DNA from: Dendrolimus kikuchii | Lineage: Eukaryota > Arthropoda > Insecta > Lepidoptera > Lasiocampidae | Direction: 5' to 3' | NCBI GenBank assembly: GCA_019925095.2 | Contig: CM034389.1 | Span: 24,601,435 to 24,665,434 of the forward strand | DNA: 64,000 nucleotides | In this document: piece after piece, positions 31,242-43,310 of the stretch | Layout: each line of letters begins with the position of its first letter | Numbering within the stretch: position 1 is the stretch's first letter | Program-made: the position numbers and the translations under genes | Notes under the pieces: generated by a model | The model's database searches: none | The model's input: the letters and a program-made list of their open reading frames with translations, nothing else | What the model was told of the DNA's origin: nothing

Positions 31242-32804
31242 TCTATAACAACTATGTACAAGTCACTGAACATTTTACACTTCGCACATATACTAATATA
31301 ATTGACGGTAGTTTTAGATATTTTATAGTATAAAACCCGCCGGCGAAATGTTGCAGACACAGTTGTTTTACCTACCGCCCGACGTTACTTTTACGTGCAT
31401 TTAACACCTAAATACTAACCCAATAGTGGTGACGTACTTTTTACATATTAATATGCTAATGATGATTTCTCATGTATAATTGAGAGGATATAAGGATCGT
31501 TTAAATAGTAAATTAACAACTGCGAGGCATGGGATAGCTGAATGGGCGGTTGGAGGCCTTTGACTAGTTTGGGGCCCAATTTTTATGTCATCTCAACAAT
31601 ACATAGCAAATTATTGAATATTATCTATTCATTCTCTTACTTCTGATGTTACGATATAAGCATTGATGCATATATTTTACGTCGTCGCAACGTCGCTAAT
31701 GCGACCTGTTGCGTAGTACCATGAAAGTGTAAATGAAACAAACTCATTTCGCATTTAAATATTAGTGAGAATTAAGTCTGACGTTGTATATATCTAATAT
31801 CTAGTCGCGATAGTATAGAGATGTTAGATACTTTAAAAAGTTTGCCCCTGTCGGGTAAAAGACGTTATTGATGTTGAAATAAAATCCATGTTTGACAAAA
31901 TTTGAAAGCAGCAGTTGGATGGGTTAGGATTAACATGGGTTCGCAGAGTTGCGTCGGTGCCGGCCGAAAGGGATTAGCACTTTTTACTTTTTTTTTAATG
32001 GATGGGTTAACGAAATTTGTTTTGACATAATTGTTTCGAAATCCTCGGTTGATTAGAGTTAAATGTTTACAGAGACTTAAGTGGTGGATTTGTGAACAAA
32101 TTAAGAATTTGAGTGTTTCTTTTATTGGTTGAAGACCTTAAAAGGTTCGTACAGGAGCTTAAACGAGTTTTCTATTTTCTTTTCACGGTTCCGTAGTCAT
32201 TTTCAGTCATCCGTGCTTGTGTCTAACAGTGCATGTTACAGACATACTAGGTGTATAGGAGGAAAGGAGATGATAAAATTTGTCAGAAAGTTGTAAACTG
32301 TATGCCGCTATACAATGGTGTGTGTAGCCAACTAGCGAAAAATGAATCTTTCATTCGTTGTTCATAATTTTACAGTTTTACGCAAATTATAATTCCGATC
32401 GGTAGTTTATGTTTGAGCAGAAAAGTGCAGACTGATTTCCGACATATAAATTATATTGAATATTGAACTTTATTCTCATGTGAAAATGGTAGAGTGTTGC
32501 TTGCTATGCATTCTTAGCTCTGTTCCGCTTACGCGATTTGTATACTGTCGCACGCCACTGCTATGATGACATATGTTTTAGTGTTTTTAAAGGCGGCACG
32601 AAATATAAACACGCGGCCGCAGTGCTCTCTTTGTGGTTGGCTACAGTCGTCTATCTCGTGTCAACGACGTCATTTTACGGGATAAAAAGTATCAACACTG
32701 TTTTATCCCGTTTTACGTTAGCCCTGGTTCGAGTTTCATTTAAACTTTTTCAGTAGTTTTAATGTGATGCTCTCTCTAACAGACAGACAAAAGTTCTAAA
32801 ACCT
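31242..32804. other. Long stretch without gene
   Basis: No repeat family recognised. One hairpin (acgggataaaa / ttttatcccgt, 32678-32688 and 32701-32711). The frame at 32538-32756 has no motif. Confidence 0.5.
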
Positions 32805-33112
32805 TTATCGGTACAGGAACGGAGAAAGAATACAATTTCCTGCGTTGGGGCAGCCGGTAGTAAGAGACGACAAAACAACCCACAGTCAGATACTAGAGCA
32901 TTTGCCCTACTGGATGGCTACCACCCCTGGTCTAAAGTATGTCGACATGATAACCTTGAGTTGTGTTCCGGCATTAGTGACAAGGTTCCAGTCTCCCTTA
33001 AGAGAGCAGCAGCGCAATTGTAGTACCTTTGGTGTTGCTAATTTCCATAGGCGATGGTAACCGCTTTCCATGAAGTGGACCGTCTGGCTGTCTGCTGAAC
33101 TCCTGCAATAAA
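32805..33112 (+). repeat. F1 SINE-like repeat, full length
   Basis: tatcggtacaggaacggaga to ctcctgcaataaatg. Its tail runs directly into the foldback element that follows. Confidence 0.85.
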
Positions 33113-33117
33113 TGAAA

Positions 33118-33283
33118 TAAATTTTAATAAATTTGAATTAAAAATAGTGTAAGAAAAAAATATTTTATTCTAGAAAAAGCGTGGGGTGCATGGTATCAAT
33201 AGTTTGAAAAGCACCCCACGCTTTTTTTTAGAATAAAATCATTTTTTCTTTCACTATTTTAAATTCAAATGTATTAAAATTTA
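33118..33283. mobile_element. Foldback (hairpin) MITE, arms about 73 bp
   Basis: The left arm 33118-33190 and right arm 33211-33283 are reverse complements with few mismatches. The innermost part is exact (agcgtggggtgc / gcaccccacgct), with a loop of about 20 nt. Transcribed, it would form a long miRNA-precursor-like hairpin. No coding. Confidence 0.8.
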
Positions 33284-33556
33284 TTTTCTATTTTTTAGTT
33301 GGATTTTCTAAAAAGCGTATTTTTTAGATTATTTAAAACTATTATTTATTTTACATTTTTTAGTGATTATTTAGTGATTTTTATTCCATTCTCCGTGGAA
33401 ACTTTGAAAAAAGAATTAAATACACTCTTATGATAAAATGGAACGTTATGTAAAAATAAGCTTTTTTAAAAAGGTTTTTAAATACAAGCTTTTGAGATCC
33501 TGCATATCACGTAGCAGCAGAGTGCTAGCCAAGACAAGTAAAACGAGCCCAAACAC

Positions 33557-33600
33557 GTGGGGTTGACTATGTACAATTTCATTGTACATAGTCAACCCAC
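33557..33600. repeat. Perfect 18 bp hairpin, 3 nt loop
   Basis: gggttgactatgtacaat (33560-33577), ttc, and its exact complement (33581-33598). One bulged G allows the stem to continue with gtg/cac. No flanking repeat recognised. Confidence 0.8.
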
Positions 33601-34484
33601 AAATTTATCATATTATGGATAGATAGATTATTATGGTATATAGCCAGTAGACATTTCATTGAATGTCGACGTCTCAACAGTTGCGACGTTAGCTCTTAGT
33701 CAGCCAAATGTCGAAAGGACGTGCCATAGTAAAATCCCGATTATTGCCGTTGGTTATGTTTCATGCGAAATATAGTGAAAAATTTAACTGAAGAGTGACT
33801 TTTTATATTTTTTTTATAAAAATCGATTTTATTGTTTACCTATATTCCACAAAAAAGTCCGGTATCGGATGGGATAAGCGTGTAATCCAGCTTAGCAATA
33901 AAGTCTATATTTGTCTTTTAATTCCTGTGGCGGAAATTTATTCTATAATTTTTATTTAGCTGGTAACCAGCTGTCAAAAGGTTATTCAAGCGTACAAGGT
34001 TTAATTTATCGTCGTATATTTTAATGGTTATTCGTTACGCAGAATGGAATTTTATGCTAAGTTCGACCTACATTATGTCGTGGTAGTTGCCTATAGTCTT
34101 ATGTAAGGTACATATCGATTCCTAAAGCTTTAATCCTGCTGGAATTGTTACATCGTATTGTTAGGTGAATATTGGCACGTTCCTGTCTTATCACCGGTTC
34201 ATTTGCCTGACTATCGGTTAAAATTTGACATAAAGTATGGACTTATGGACAAGTAATGTCAAAATTCAACCGTTGGTAAGGCATGGTCAGATATAAGAAC
34301 CGGTCATATATCGTATCCAGGTTGTAAGCGTTGAATGCAGTAGAGGAGCGGAAAGTTAATCAACTAAGATACTTTTTATCGCCTTGCAAAACGTCGCAGT
34401 GTCAGAGATTTTGTACGAGCGTACATATTTGTGACGTCATAAGTATGTACAAGTAAAAGGAGTCTAATATTTATTCATATATCT
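33601..34484. other. No gene seen
   Basis: AT-rich. 34410-34441 is the block shared with 26.8 kb. Confidence 0.5.
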
Positions 34485-35119
34485 ATATATTAATACATGA
34501 AGCACAAACTCTGTACCCCTTTTTACGAAAATTGCGCGGACGGAGGAGTATGAAATTTCGCACACTTATAGTTTATATAGAGAAGAAGCGACGAATGCTA
34601 ATATTTTTTTTTAATTATGCATAAAAAAATACATTAAATCAATAAAAAAAAAACATTGCACACACTACCATGTATGTGACACGCACGCGTATATATATAC
34701 TCTTTTGTATATTGTTCAAGTCAAATTAACAGTGTGGCCTTGGCGAAATCTGTGATTATAGAAGTATGTAGTCTTTGACATTAATTATTATGGTCGAATT
34801 TGGAGCACGGGCGACTACTAGTCAATATAATTAAAACTTATTTCTATCGTGACATTATAAAAGTGAGATGATAAGGTGTTATTTTAACGCCTGTTCTCTT
34901 TATATGTAAATATTATCAGAATTTATTGTAACAACACGTGTTCACATCCCTAGTTCCGTTAACATTATAAAAGACACGATCTAAACCGGGGAAGTTTGTG
35001 TTTCATGCATTCTAACTCTTTATTCAATTACCAGAAAACTAACTATACGAAGTTATTTTGCAAAGATAAAAAAAAACCGCTGCTCTTTTATTTTGTAATG
35101 AGTACGTTTAAATGTTAGA
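34485..35119. other. Probable interspersed repeat plus unassigned DNA
   Basis: 34495-34560 (aatacatgaagcacaaactc, then cggaggagtatgaaatttcg) resembles a repeat seen loosely at 51.1 kb and the F10 group. The remainder has no structure. Confidence 0.4.
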
Positions 35120-35240
35120 TAAATAATACTTATTGCTCAAGAAAATAAACAATTGCAAAAATGGATAGTTATGTTATACCTTCTTGGTAAAACAATAGGC
35201 CTTATCGCCTAAACCGATCTCTTCCGGGCAACCTAACTTG
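35120..35240 (-). repeat. F3 LINE-type 3' end
   Basis: agataaataatacttattgc at the left; aataggccttatcgcctaaa and ccgggcaaccta at the right. Confidence 0.75.
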
Positions 35241-35445
35241 TATCGTCCCCGTCATGTTATGTTGAAACGAAAAAAATAACATTTGCGAACTTTTTTCCCT
35301 TTCTTCAAGCAGAAATTGTCACTTATTTTTTTTGGACTATTTAACGTTTATAAATCTTGGATTTAACATAAATGAACTTAATATAGAACTTATTGGAAAC
35401 AAACCAAGAAGCCGAATTAAGAGATTATATGTATTAAAAAATTTA

Positions 35446-35693
35446 ATAAAAATTATACATACATACATAACTTCACGCCAGTTCCCTTGCGGGGTAGGCA
35501 CGAACAACAGAGCGCCATTTAGGCTTATTCTTACACACCTCACTTGCTTCTTTCACATTCATAACTTGTCATGCACGCTCGTCTGTTCTTAAGGCTCCTG
35601 ACAGCACCTTCTACTAGTACACGATCAATTTGATCATGGAAGATGTGTCGTGGCCTTCCACGACTTCTGCATCCATCCATGATAAAAATTATA
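35446..35693 (-). mobile_element. F2 RTE-like LINE end with 12 bp TSD
   Basis: ataaaaattata at 35446-35457 and 35682-35693. The - strand carries DGCRSRGRPRHIFHDQID to the AYPARELA end with a 3 bp loss (catgacaagttatg) and a frameshift. Tail (ATAC)n at 35456-35468. Confidence 0.88.
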
Positions 35694-36163
35694 ATAAATA
35701 AATATGGCTTTTATTTGATAACATATAAAAAGATCTACGGGAAATTTGTTTGTGTAATAATTATCGCCATTTAAAAACAAAACACAAAATCATGTTTTAC
35801 TAGATGTTTCAAATTTGTTAGTTATTACATTTTGCCACCACAGGGACGATATAGTAAAGTAATACTGTTTTATGTTACACGATATTACTTGCTTACTTAG
35901 AATTGCATGAACTGATTCCTCTACACCCATTTTACAACCATCGGACAACCAGACGCACCGGTTTCCGCCACCGTTACATGGTGGAAACACCACCAGTCAG
36001 AACTAAGCGTTTCGCTTCATCTTTTCTGGTGTGTATTGTCGAAAAGTGGAATAATTTGCCGGGACAAACACAATCCTGAAGTCTTCAAGTCCTGAGCGTA
36101 AGCGTGCTTCATCCTAGACTGCGTCATCACTCAACATCAGGTGAGACAGTGGTCAAACGCAAA
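35694..36163. other. No gene seen
   Basis: The frame at 35790-35993 (-) has no motif. 35985-36130 resembles the tail part of LINE ORFs (tgtcgaaaagtggaataatt, compare iVeKWNNLP), too decayed to assign. Confidence 0.4.
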
Positions 36164-36416
36164 TCTATCTATATATATATATAAATCAATTGCTGTTCGT
36201 TAGTCTCGCTAAAACTCGAGAACGCCTGAACTGATATGGCTAATTTTGGCTTTTGATTATTTTTAGAAGTCCAGGGAAGGTTTAAACGTTGAGTAAATAT
36301 GAAAAAAGTGCTTGGAATATAGTAAAGACAATAATTTTGCTTTCCATTAGAAACTATTCCTACCTGTCAAATTCTGAGGCGGTACGAAGTTTGCCGGGTC
36401 AGCTAGTACTTCCATA
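36164..36416 (+). mobile_element. F8 Helitron-like repeat, short copy
   Basis: Begins TCTATCTATAT.. followed by aatcaattgctgttcgttag, and ends gaggcggtacgaagtttgcc, gggtcagCTAG|T. TC at the 5' end, CTAG at the 3' end and A|T target fit Helitrons. A longer copy is at 39099-39535. Confidence 0.65.
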
Positions 36417-36784
36417 AAAAAAATGTGACGTACAAGCTCCTGTATAGAGTTAAATTATTTGACGGGCAATAGTATAAATTTTATTGCCCCGTCTCAAATA
36501 CTTAAGTTCTGAGAAGCATAATAATCAATAACCCTCAAACGAGACGTTATAAATAACTCAGCCACATGATCTGCATATTACGTAATGCTACCAAATAAAT
36601 GTCATGTTTATAACAATACGCTTTGAATGCTAAATAAGGGGTTGAGATCGTTTTGTGATGGCTGCCAGCGTCTCAGGAAATAAAACGGTGTATGTTCTGT
36701 GTTTATTTGTGGCCAAATAAGTAATCGCTGTCATTTCTTTGTACGAAGATTACTGGCTTTTTTATTGTTGCATAGCAACTGACG

Positions 36785-37103
36785 GATCCGTAAAAATGCC
36801 GAAATCGGAGAACTGGTGGTTGAGCCCAATATAATAGGCGAGAGCAAGGAACATCGCTTGCGGTGGCTTGGCCATCTACATAGAATGGTGGAGGATCGCG
36901 CTGTGAAAAGAGCCTATCCGGGCAGACCAACGGGACGGCGACCAGTTGGTAGGCCCAGATATCGCTGGAGGGACGTAGTGGAAGCTGATCTGCGCGAGCT
37001 TTATGCCGATGACTGGCAGGAGACAACGCTGAACAAGAAGGAGTGGAGTGTTCTCATTTCGGAGGCCAGGACTCATTTTGGGTCGGTGAAGCGCATCAGT
37101 TAG
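36785..37103 (+). mobile_element. LINE ORF C-terminus (RLRWLGHLHRM type)
   Basis: The frame open from about 36785 to the stop at 37103 reads RLRWLGHLHRMVEDRAVKRA, then GRRPVGRPRYRWRDVVEADL, and ends SVLISEARTHFGSVKRIS. The LRWLGHxxRM / GRP..RW.D architecture is shared with RTE-like elements, but the sequence differs clearly from F2, F2b and F2c. It is followed at once by an F1 copy. 5'-truncated. Confidence 0.82.
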
Positions 37104-37106
37104 TTA

Positions 37107-37408
37107 GTTTCGTTTTAGTTTTATTGCTGTATCATAACAGACAGGCTGACGGGTTGGCTGATGGAATGTGGTTACCGTCGCTATGTACATATCCAACACC
37201 AGGGACGCTACCAATGTGCTGCTGGTCTCGAAGGGGATTATATATAACCTGGTCAGTAATGCCAGAACACAACTCAAGGTTCTCTTAGAGGTATATTCAA
37301 GAATAGCTATCCAGACGGACGTGTATCATCTGAATGTGGGTTATTTTGTTTTACGACAAGCCGTCCGGCAGCAGGAATTAATAATCTTGTTGCGTTCCTG
37401 GAAGGATA
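37107..37408 (-). repeat. F1 SINE-like repeat, diverged
   Basis: ttttattgctgtatcataac at the left; ggttaccgtcgctatgtaca and cagaacacaactcaaggttc inside. Several indels. Confidence 0.75.
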
Positions 37409-37534
37409 TAGATCGTGGCTGTCTCAATCGTGTCTTAAAAGTCGTGGTATCGAATTCCGAAGCAAGCACTTGGCACCTTACATGCATATTTATTTATTTA
37501 TTTTTTGGAAAACCTACAGCGAAATACATTTGAT

Positions 37535-37845
37535 TATAATAATATAAATAATAATATTAGCCCATAAATGTCCCACTGCTGGGCTCGGGCCTCCCATTAA
37601 TAAGGGGAACGGACATATACCCGCCACGCTTGTCCAAGGCGGCTTGGCAGGTTTGACACATCGGTTATCTCGATGTGCAGGTTGCATCACGATGTTTTCC
37701 TTCACCGTTATTAGCACGTGGTAATTGTAACAATATGCACATTAGATCAGAAAACTGACTAAGTGGTGCATGCGTTCCGGCCAGGATCGAACCCGCGCCC
37801 TCTGAGTTTGGGACGCGTGCACTTGCCATTACGCTACCACGACTT
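37535..37845 (-). repeat. F4 tRNA-derived SINE
   Basis: Full copy: A-box-like gtggtagcgtaatggcaagt at the right, B-box ggttcgatcc, body atcgagataaccgatg, 3' end cccagcagtgggacatttat and an (ATT)n tail at the left. Confidence 0.82.
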
Positions 37846-37971
37846 TTTTTTTTTTGTTATTTGACATTTGATTAGATAACTATAATTAATACAAGAAAGC
37901 CAATGACAGGTTTTCACGGATAAGCTATTGCTTAAAAGTAACATGCAAACGTAGAAAAGGCACCGAGATGA

Positions 37972-38655
37972 CTAGTCACTGTTGAAAAATTTAAGGCTTA
38001 GACACCGCTTGGCTCCTGAAATACTGATTGCAAATGGGTCGATGTCATCGTATTTACTTACATTATTTAAATAATTGCTTGCTCGCACTAGAAATGAGTT
38101 TTGTCTGTAATTAGTAAAACTTAAAGGTACATTTATGGGTTGATTAAATCGTATAGACTTCGCTGGAATATTAAAGTGGACCTTACTTAGGAGATCTGGA
38201 CAATCAATATCAGAGGTGATAATTTTTAGAAGAAGTAAAAAGTCAGCAATATCTCGTCGGTCTTTAAGTGGCAAGAGGTGAAACTTTTTGCAAAGATCAA
38301 AGTATGAATCACTAGAGTACTGGATCTTTTTCCTGTAACATAAATGACGAATAAAACGCTTTTGCACACTTTCAATGCGGTCTATATATTTATGATAGCG
38401 TGGATTCCATATATGAGATGCATATTCCAAATGACTTCTAACATAGGTACAGTATAAAATTTTTAGTGTATTTATCTCATTAAAGCAGTTTGATATTCCA
38501 AATATGAAACAAAGGGACTTGGAGGCTTTATTGACTATTTTATTGATATGAACGTCAAATGTTATCGTGGTACACACCTAGATCACGGATTTCGCTAGTC
38601 TTCGGCAACACCTGACCCGATAGGGTATAATGGGTTAGGATGACATTCTCATATT
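37972..38655 (-). mobile_element. LINE reverse transcriptase C-terminal half
   Basis: - strand: from about 38655, LSGQVLPKTSEIRDLGV (the RDLGV motif after the RT palm), then a small deletion with frameshift near 38562-38580. Then TFDVHINKIVNKASKSLCFI, YCTYVRSHLEYASHIWNP, RIESVQKRFIRHLCYRKK, on to the stop at 37972. VRSxLEYAS.IWNP..... IE.VQKRF is typical of Jockey/CR1-group RT thumb regions. More complete than the other LINE ends here, and codon use is AT-rich, so a separate family. Confidence 0.85.
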
Positions 38656-39098
38656 GTCTCAATTGTCACATGCTGACGCTGAAGGGAAACGTCTTGATTG
38701 AAGCGTACACCTCAAGATTACCGATGCCTTCTACCTGTCTAGTGTGGCGGGAATGATATCTGTTCCCAAATTAATGAGAAGGCCCGAGCGCACCGGCGGA
38801 ACGTTTATGGGCCGATATTATTGGTATATATTACTTTGTAAAACAGTTTCAACTTGTTTCATAATTCTACTTATCGTAGATCGATAGGGTAAGTTTACGT
38901 GTGTTACGGTGTTTACGTTTAATGAAGTAATAAAAGGGGCAATTGTACGTTTATAGAGGGGTTGTATGAGCCAACTTGTCATCAGATACATAATGATTAT
39001 ATGGAAAATCGGGGTAATGTTAGTAGGTCCAATTATGCGATTGGAAAACAGTATCATACACCTACACTAGCGGTAGGATGGGTATCTTTACATCTGTA
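38656..39098. other. No gene seen
   Basis: A GC-richer piece at 38660-38810 (cgagcgcaccggcggaacgt) is probably another element fragment. Not classified. Confidence 0.4.
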
Positions 39099-39535
39099 TC
39101 TATAAAAATCAATTGCTGTGTTCCTTAGTCTCGCTAAAACTCGAGAACGGCGGGACTGATTTGGCTAATTTTGATTTTGAATTACTTGTGGAAGTCCAGG
39201 AAAGGTTTAAAAGGTGAGAAAATATGAAAAAAATGCTTGGTATATAGTAAAAGCAGCAATTTTGCTTTCCCTTACAAACTATTCCTAACTATCAAACATT
39301 TGATGTCCGTCCCGTCGTTTAGAAATCAATTAAATTTAAAAGTCGTTCAGAAATCAAATTAAATTTAAAAGTGAAGTTTTTTTTTATTTTTTTGGTTTTG
39401 AATGTCAAACGTTTGCTGTTCGGTCCGGTTAAGTTTTGACCACATTTTTTACTAAAGTTGAAACATTCTGCAATTATCATTTAAATTTTTTTTTTATTGA
39501 TTCTGAGGCGGTACGAAGTTTGCCGGGTCAGCTAG
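39099..39535 (+). mobile_element. F8 Helitron-like repeat, long copy
   Basis: TCTATAAAAATCAATTGC at the start, ctcgctaaaactcgagaacg, gaagtccaggaaaggtttaa, and cagCTAG|T at the end. It has about 180 bp not present in the 36.2 kb copy, with an internal near-repeat (aaatttaaaagt twice, 39330-39375). Confidence 0.65.
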
Positions 39536-39869
39536 TATAAAATAAGTGTTAAACGCAGCGGGAATTCATAGTCGCTGTTACTTTTAAAAAGGCAATAGAA
39601 TAGATTTTCATTATTGGACTTTTAAAACATAAAGAATTCTAAATCAAATAGTGTATGATTTGTAATATTTTTATTACCTTTTAAGGAAATATTATTATGC
39701 ATTTTTTTTTATTAAAATGTATTTTTAGACACAATTTAACATTAATGTATTTGCTAGTTTACAATACCTTAGACTGTAATCTGCTGTTCATGTATGTCAG
39801 TTTATTTATTATTTTTTTCCTTTTTCTTTGTTGCATAATAATTACAGATAATTTAAGAATTTCCTTTGA

Positions 39870-39985
39870 GCCGGGTTGCCTGGAAGAGATCGCGTTTGGC
39901 GATGGCCGCCTTTTGTTTTACCAAGTAACCATTCTATTGTTGTGCATTTTTGTAATTTTTGTTTTGGTGAACAATAGTGTTGTCT
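39870..39985 (+). repeat. F3 LINE-type 3' end
   Basis: ccgggttgcctggaagagat, then gccgccttttgttttaccaa and ggtgaacaatagtgttgtc. The frame at 39697-39999 runs over it by chance. Confidence 0.75.
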
Positions 39986-40112
39986 ATGTCTTAAATTAAT
40001 TCAATTATCTTAAAAAACAAATATAACTAATTATAAAATAAATAAAAGTAAACCTACAAAATAAATCAAAAATTTGATGACGTATTTGGCACTATCTTTG
40101 AAGCTCCTGGAA

Positions 40113-41648
40113 AAATATCCGGTAAATTTGCATAAACGCGGAACCTGAAAATTATGCGTTTTTTGTATTTAAAGACTATAAATATGGTTTGCTATGGTGT
40201 AATAAGGACACTAAAATTATCGGAAACCCGTCATTTAGGTAAAAAATTAAAAAAGAATACAATTAATTACGTTAAAAACCTGCATCATATAAATAAAAAT
40301 AATGTTCAATTTTAGCGTCACGACTCACCTAGTTGTGATAAAAACACAATCACTTATTTAATTTCGGGATTAATCTGCAAATGTAACATATATGACATGA
40401 CCAAAATAATTAATCATTATAAAATCAACTATTACGGCATTGCTAAAAAACCACCATATTTTGTAATTGTAGGTGAAACCTCAGATTAATAATATTAAGA
40501 GACAAAGTTTTTACTTCACTTTGCTACTTGTTAGGCAAAGACACTAAATCCATACAGCATGAATATCAATATTATTCAATCAATCTGAAGATCATTGAAT
40601 GACATGAAAGTATGGAATTTTAGATTTTTCACATTATTGTAACTAAGATAATTAATATATTTTTCTAGTTTGTATATATAAATACCGACTACATGCAATA
40701 CCAATGTAAGCAGAACAAAGTATAGGTGTAAGGGGTGGTCGAAGGTGTAACCAGTGACAAGGACAGTGGGTTAGGTTAGGTTATCTTTAGACCAAACCCC
40801 AGGAGCCGAGCGGGCGTGGCGACCGGGCCGCGGCAGCGGCCGGCGAGTGCCAGAACCGACTTTAATTTTTATCAAAATTATCAACGAACAAATGGAAACA
40901 GTTGGTTCTGCCACTCGCCGGCCGCTGCCGCGGCACGCTCGCTTCGCTCGCTCGGCTCGTGGGCTTTGGTCTAAAGATAACCTAACCTAACCCACTGTCC
41001 TTGCCATAACCTTCGAACACCCCTCACACCTATATATTGTTTGTCTAACATTAGTATTGCATGTTGTCGTTAATTATATATACAAACTACAAAAATATAA
41101 TAATGATCTTAATCACAATAATGTGAAAAATCTAAAATTCCGTATTTTTATGTCATTCAAAGATGTTCAGTTTGATTGAATAATATTGATACTCATGCTG
41201 TACGGATTTAGTTCCTTTGCCTGACATTTAGCAAAGTGAGGTAAAAACTTTGTCTCTCAATATTATTAATCTGAGGTTTTACTTACATATTACAAAATGT
41301 CGTGATTTTTTAGCAATGCCGTAATATTTGATTTTATAATTATTAATTATTTTGATCATGTCATACATGTTACATTTGCAGATTAATCCCAAAATTAAAG
41401 TAATTGTGTTTTTATTATAATTAGTAGGTAAGTCGTCACGCTAAAATTGAACATTATTTCTATCGATATAATGCACGTATTTCGTAATTAATTGTAATGT
41501 GTATTAATTTTTTGTCTAAATGATGGCTTACCGATGATTTTAGTGTCGTTATTAAACCGTAGCAAACCATATGTAAAGTCTTTGAATACAAAAAAATGCG
41601 TAATTTTCAGGTTCCGCGTTTATGCAAATTTACCAAATATCCTTTACA
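40113..41648. mobile_element. Giant foldback element: inverted arms of about 750 bp
   Basis: Left arm about 40113-40863 and right arm about 40896-41648 are reverse complements along their whole length. Examples: ggtaaatttgcataaacgcg with cgcgtttatgcaaatttacc; agggtggtcgaaggtg-like with caccttcgaacaccc-like; gtgggttaggttaggttatc with its complement; ggccgcggcagcggccggcg with cgccggccgctgccgcgg. The spacer is only about 33 nt of AT-rich DNA. The centre of the arms is strikingly GC-rich; the outer 500 bp are AT-rich. Scattered mismatches and small indels show it is not new. No protein frame. It is either a long-TIR / foldback transposon or an old inverted duplication. Confidence 0.85.
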
Positions 41649-43117
41649 TTACATTACATACATATATTAATTTTATTTTAATTTGCAAATACACATATAA
41701 ATATAATAAATATAAAATGACAGGTAAATGTTTCGAAGAAAACTCAATGGATGGTCTTCAGTCTTAATCGATATAATTTAATTATCAGCCAAATTCGTAT
41801 GTTGGCGCCAAATTGACTTGCGGCCCTGCCTAATGCGTGCAATAACATTCTTGCACACTTAAGTTGCTCACCTCACTTACACACTACAAGGTTTTGCACT
41901 CAACAAAGAATGATTAATACTGAGAGCCCTGTAGAAATTGGAGAAATAACCCCTCAGCTGACCCTCTAGGGAAAATGGGCTTGTTTTAACACCCATCTAT
42001 CATGTCTACGCCATATCCTGGAGGGTTTCAAACACTATCCAATGTATAAGTTTATGTTTGTTTTATTATAGGTATTTTAACGTACAGTTTAGCAAGAAAG
42101 AAATAAGTAAATGATTTTACTTCATTGTCACGAAGTCTACCATACGGTATATATTTAGAGTATCATAAAAATACATTCTGTGCTTAGCGCTTTATGTGCG
42201 AACAGACAGGCAAATTAATGAAAGACGGCAAAAAATTGAAGGAAATGTAATATTAGCGACAGATGTCATTGTCAGAGGAAGGATTATTATTTATTTAGGT
42301 TTACGGCTTGGCAGCTAGGCCTTTAAGCCAGATCTTAGTTTACAATATAGTTTCTTCATTTTCTTAAGCCTATGTGTAGCACAGCTGAACTGTAGGTAAT
42401 CAGCTAGTGACATTCATCGGAGTTCTTGTGACAACTCAAAAGGCCACATTTGACTATACAGTTCATATTTCTCACAAAACACATAATTACTACTCAAAAA
42501 CTATCAATATCCTACAACTATTGTTCATTTTAGAGTAATTTTACACATTTTTAGAAAATAAAACTGCACAGCACAACATCTCCTTTCAGTTCCCGCCAAA
42601 AACTCTCAGAGGAAGGAAAAAATGATAAATAACATAACTTCACAAAATTATTATTTTTTGTAACTTACTAGTATTTCTAAATAATCCCCTTTTCTAGCTT
42701 TTTTTAGAATAAACAATTTATCATAAGCAATATATAATATGGATAAGTGATGCATGTAATTCTTAGTCTTCAAATAAACGACGTCCATATTCGTTAATTT
42801 TGAAATTAAATGAAAATACTGTACACTTTAAAATCTGTCCAATTCATGTAAATGTAATAATAACATGCTTAAATTGCATTTTATCCATCTTTCATAATTT
42901 AATGAAACAAAGGACCCTCTAAAAACTTTTAATGAAAATGTTGTAAGCCTCTATTTAACTTTGAAAAAGAATCTTTCAAACCAAAAAATGATTCTAATTC
43001 TTTTTAAACTTGCTTTCAAATTTATATTATTGTAGTAGTAGTGATACTTCACAGAAGCATCATAAGTTGTTTTGTTTTGTATTTACGCTTCTTTTTCGTT
43101 GAGATAACAAAAATTGC
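41649..43117. other. No gene seen
   Basis: AT-rich. A few GC-richer lines at 41800-42010 have no usable frame. Confidence 0.5.
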
Positions 43118-43165
43118 TTTGGATGCGGTAGTAAACTCATGACTTTCAATAAGTAATCTGTAAGA
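43118..43165 (+). repeat. Conserved block shared with 18055-18102
   Basis: ctttggatgcggtagtaaac and actttcaataagta. Confidence 0.5.
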
Positions 43166-43310
43166 TTCCACAATGAAATGAATACATTCACTTTCTTACA
43201 CATATCATAATGTAGTATTACTGTATAGTATAGCATAAGCTAATTAGATCGTGAGGCGTTGTCGTTCATTCTGTGCATGCTGTATATATAATTTTAATGT
43301 AATATATATA

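Noticed and set aside
39697..39999. 100-codon hydrophobic frame as a membrane protein
   Set aside because: The second half is an F3 LINE end; the first half is T-rich low-complexity sequence.
40770..40990. gttaggttaggtt tract as insect telomeric (TTAGG)n repeat
   Set aside because: Only two TTAGG units are present in each arm of the foldback, as inverted partners; too short and part of the element.
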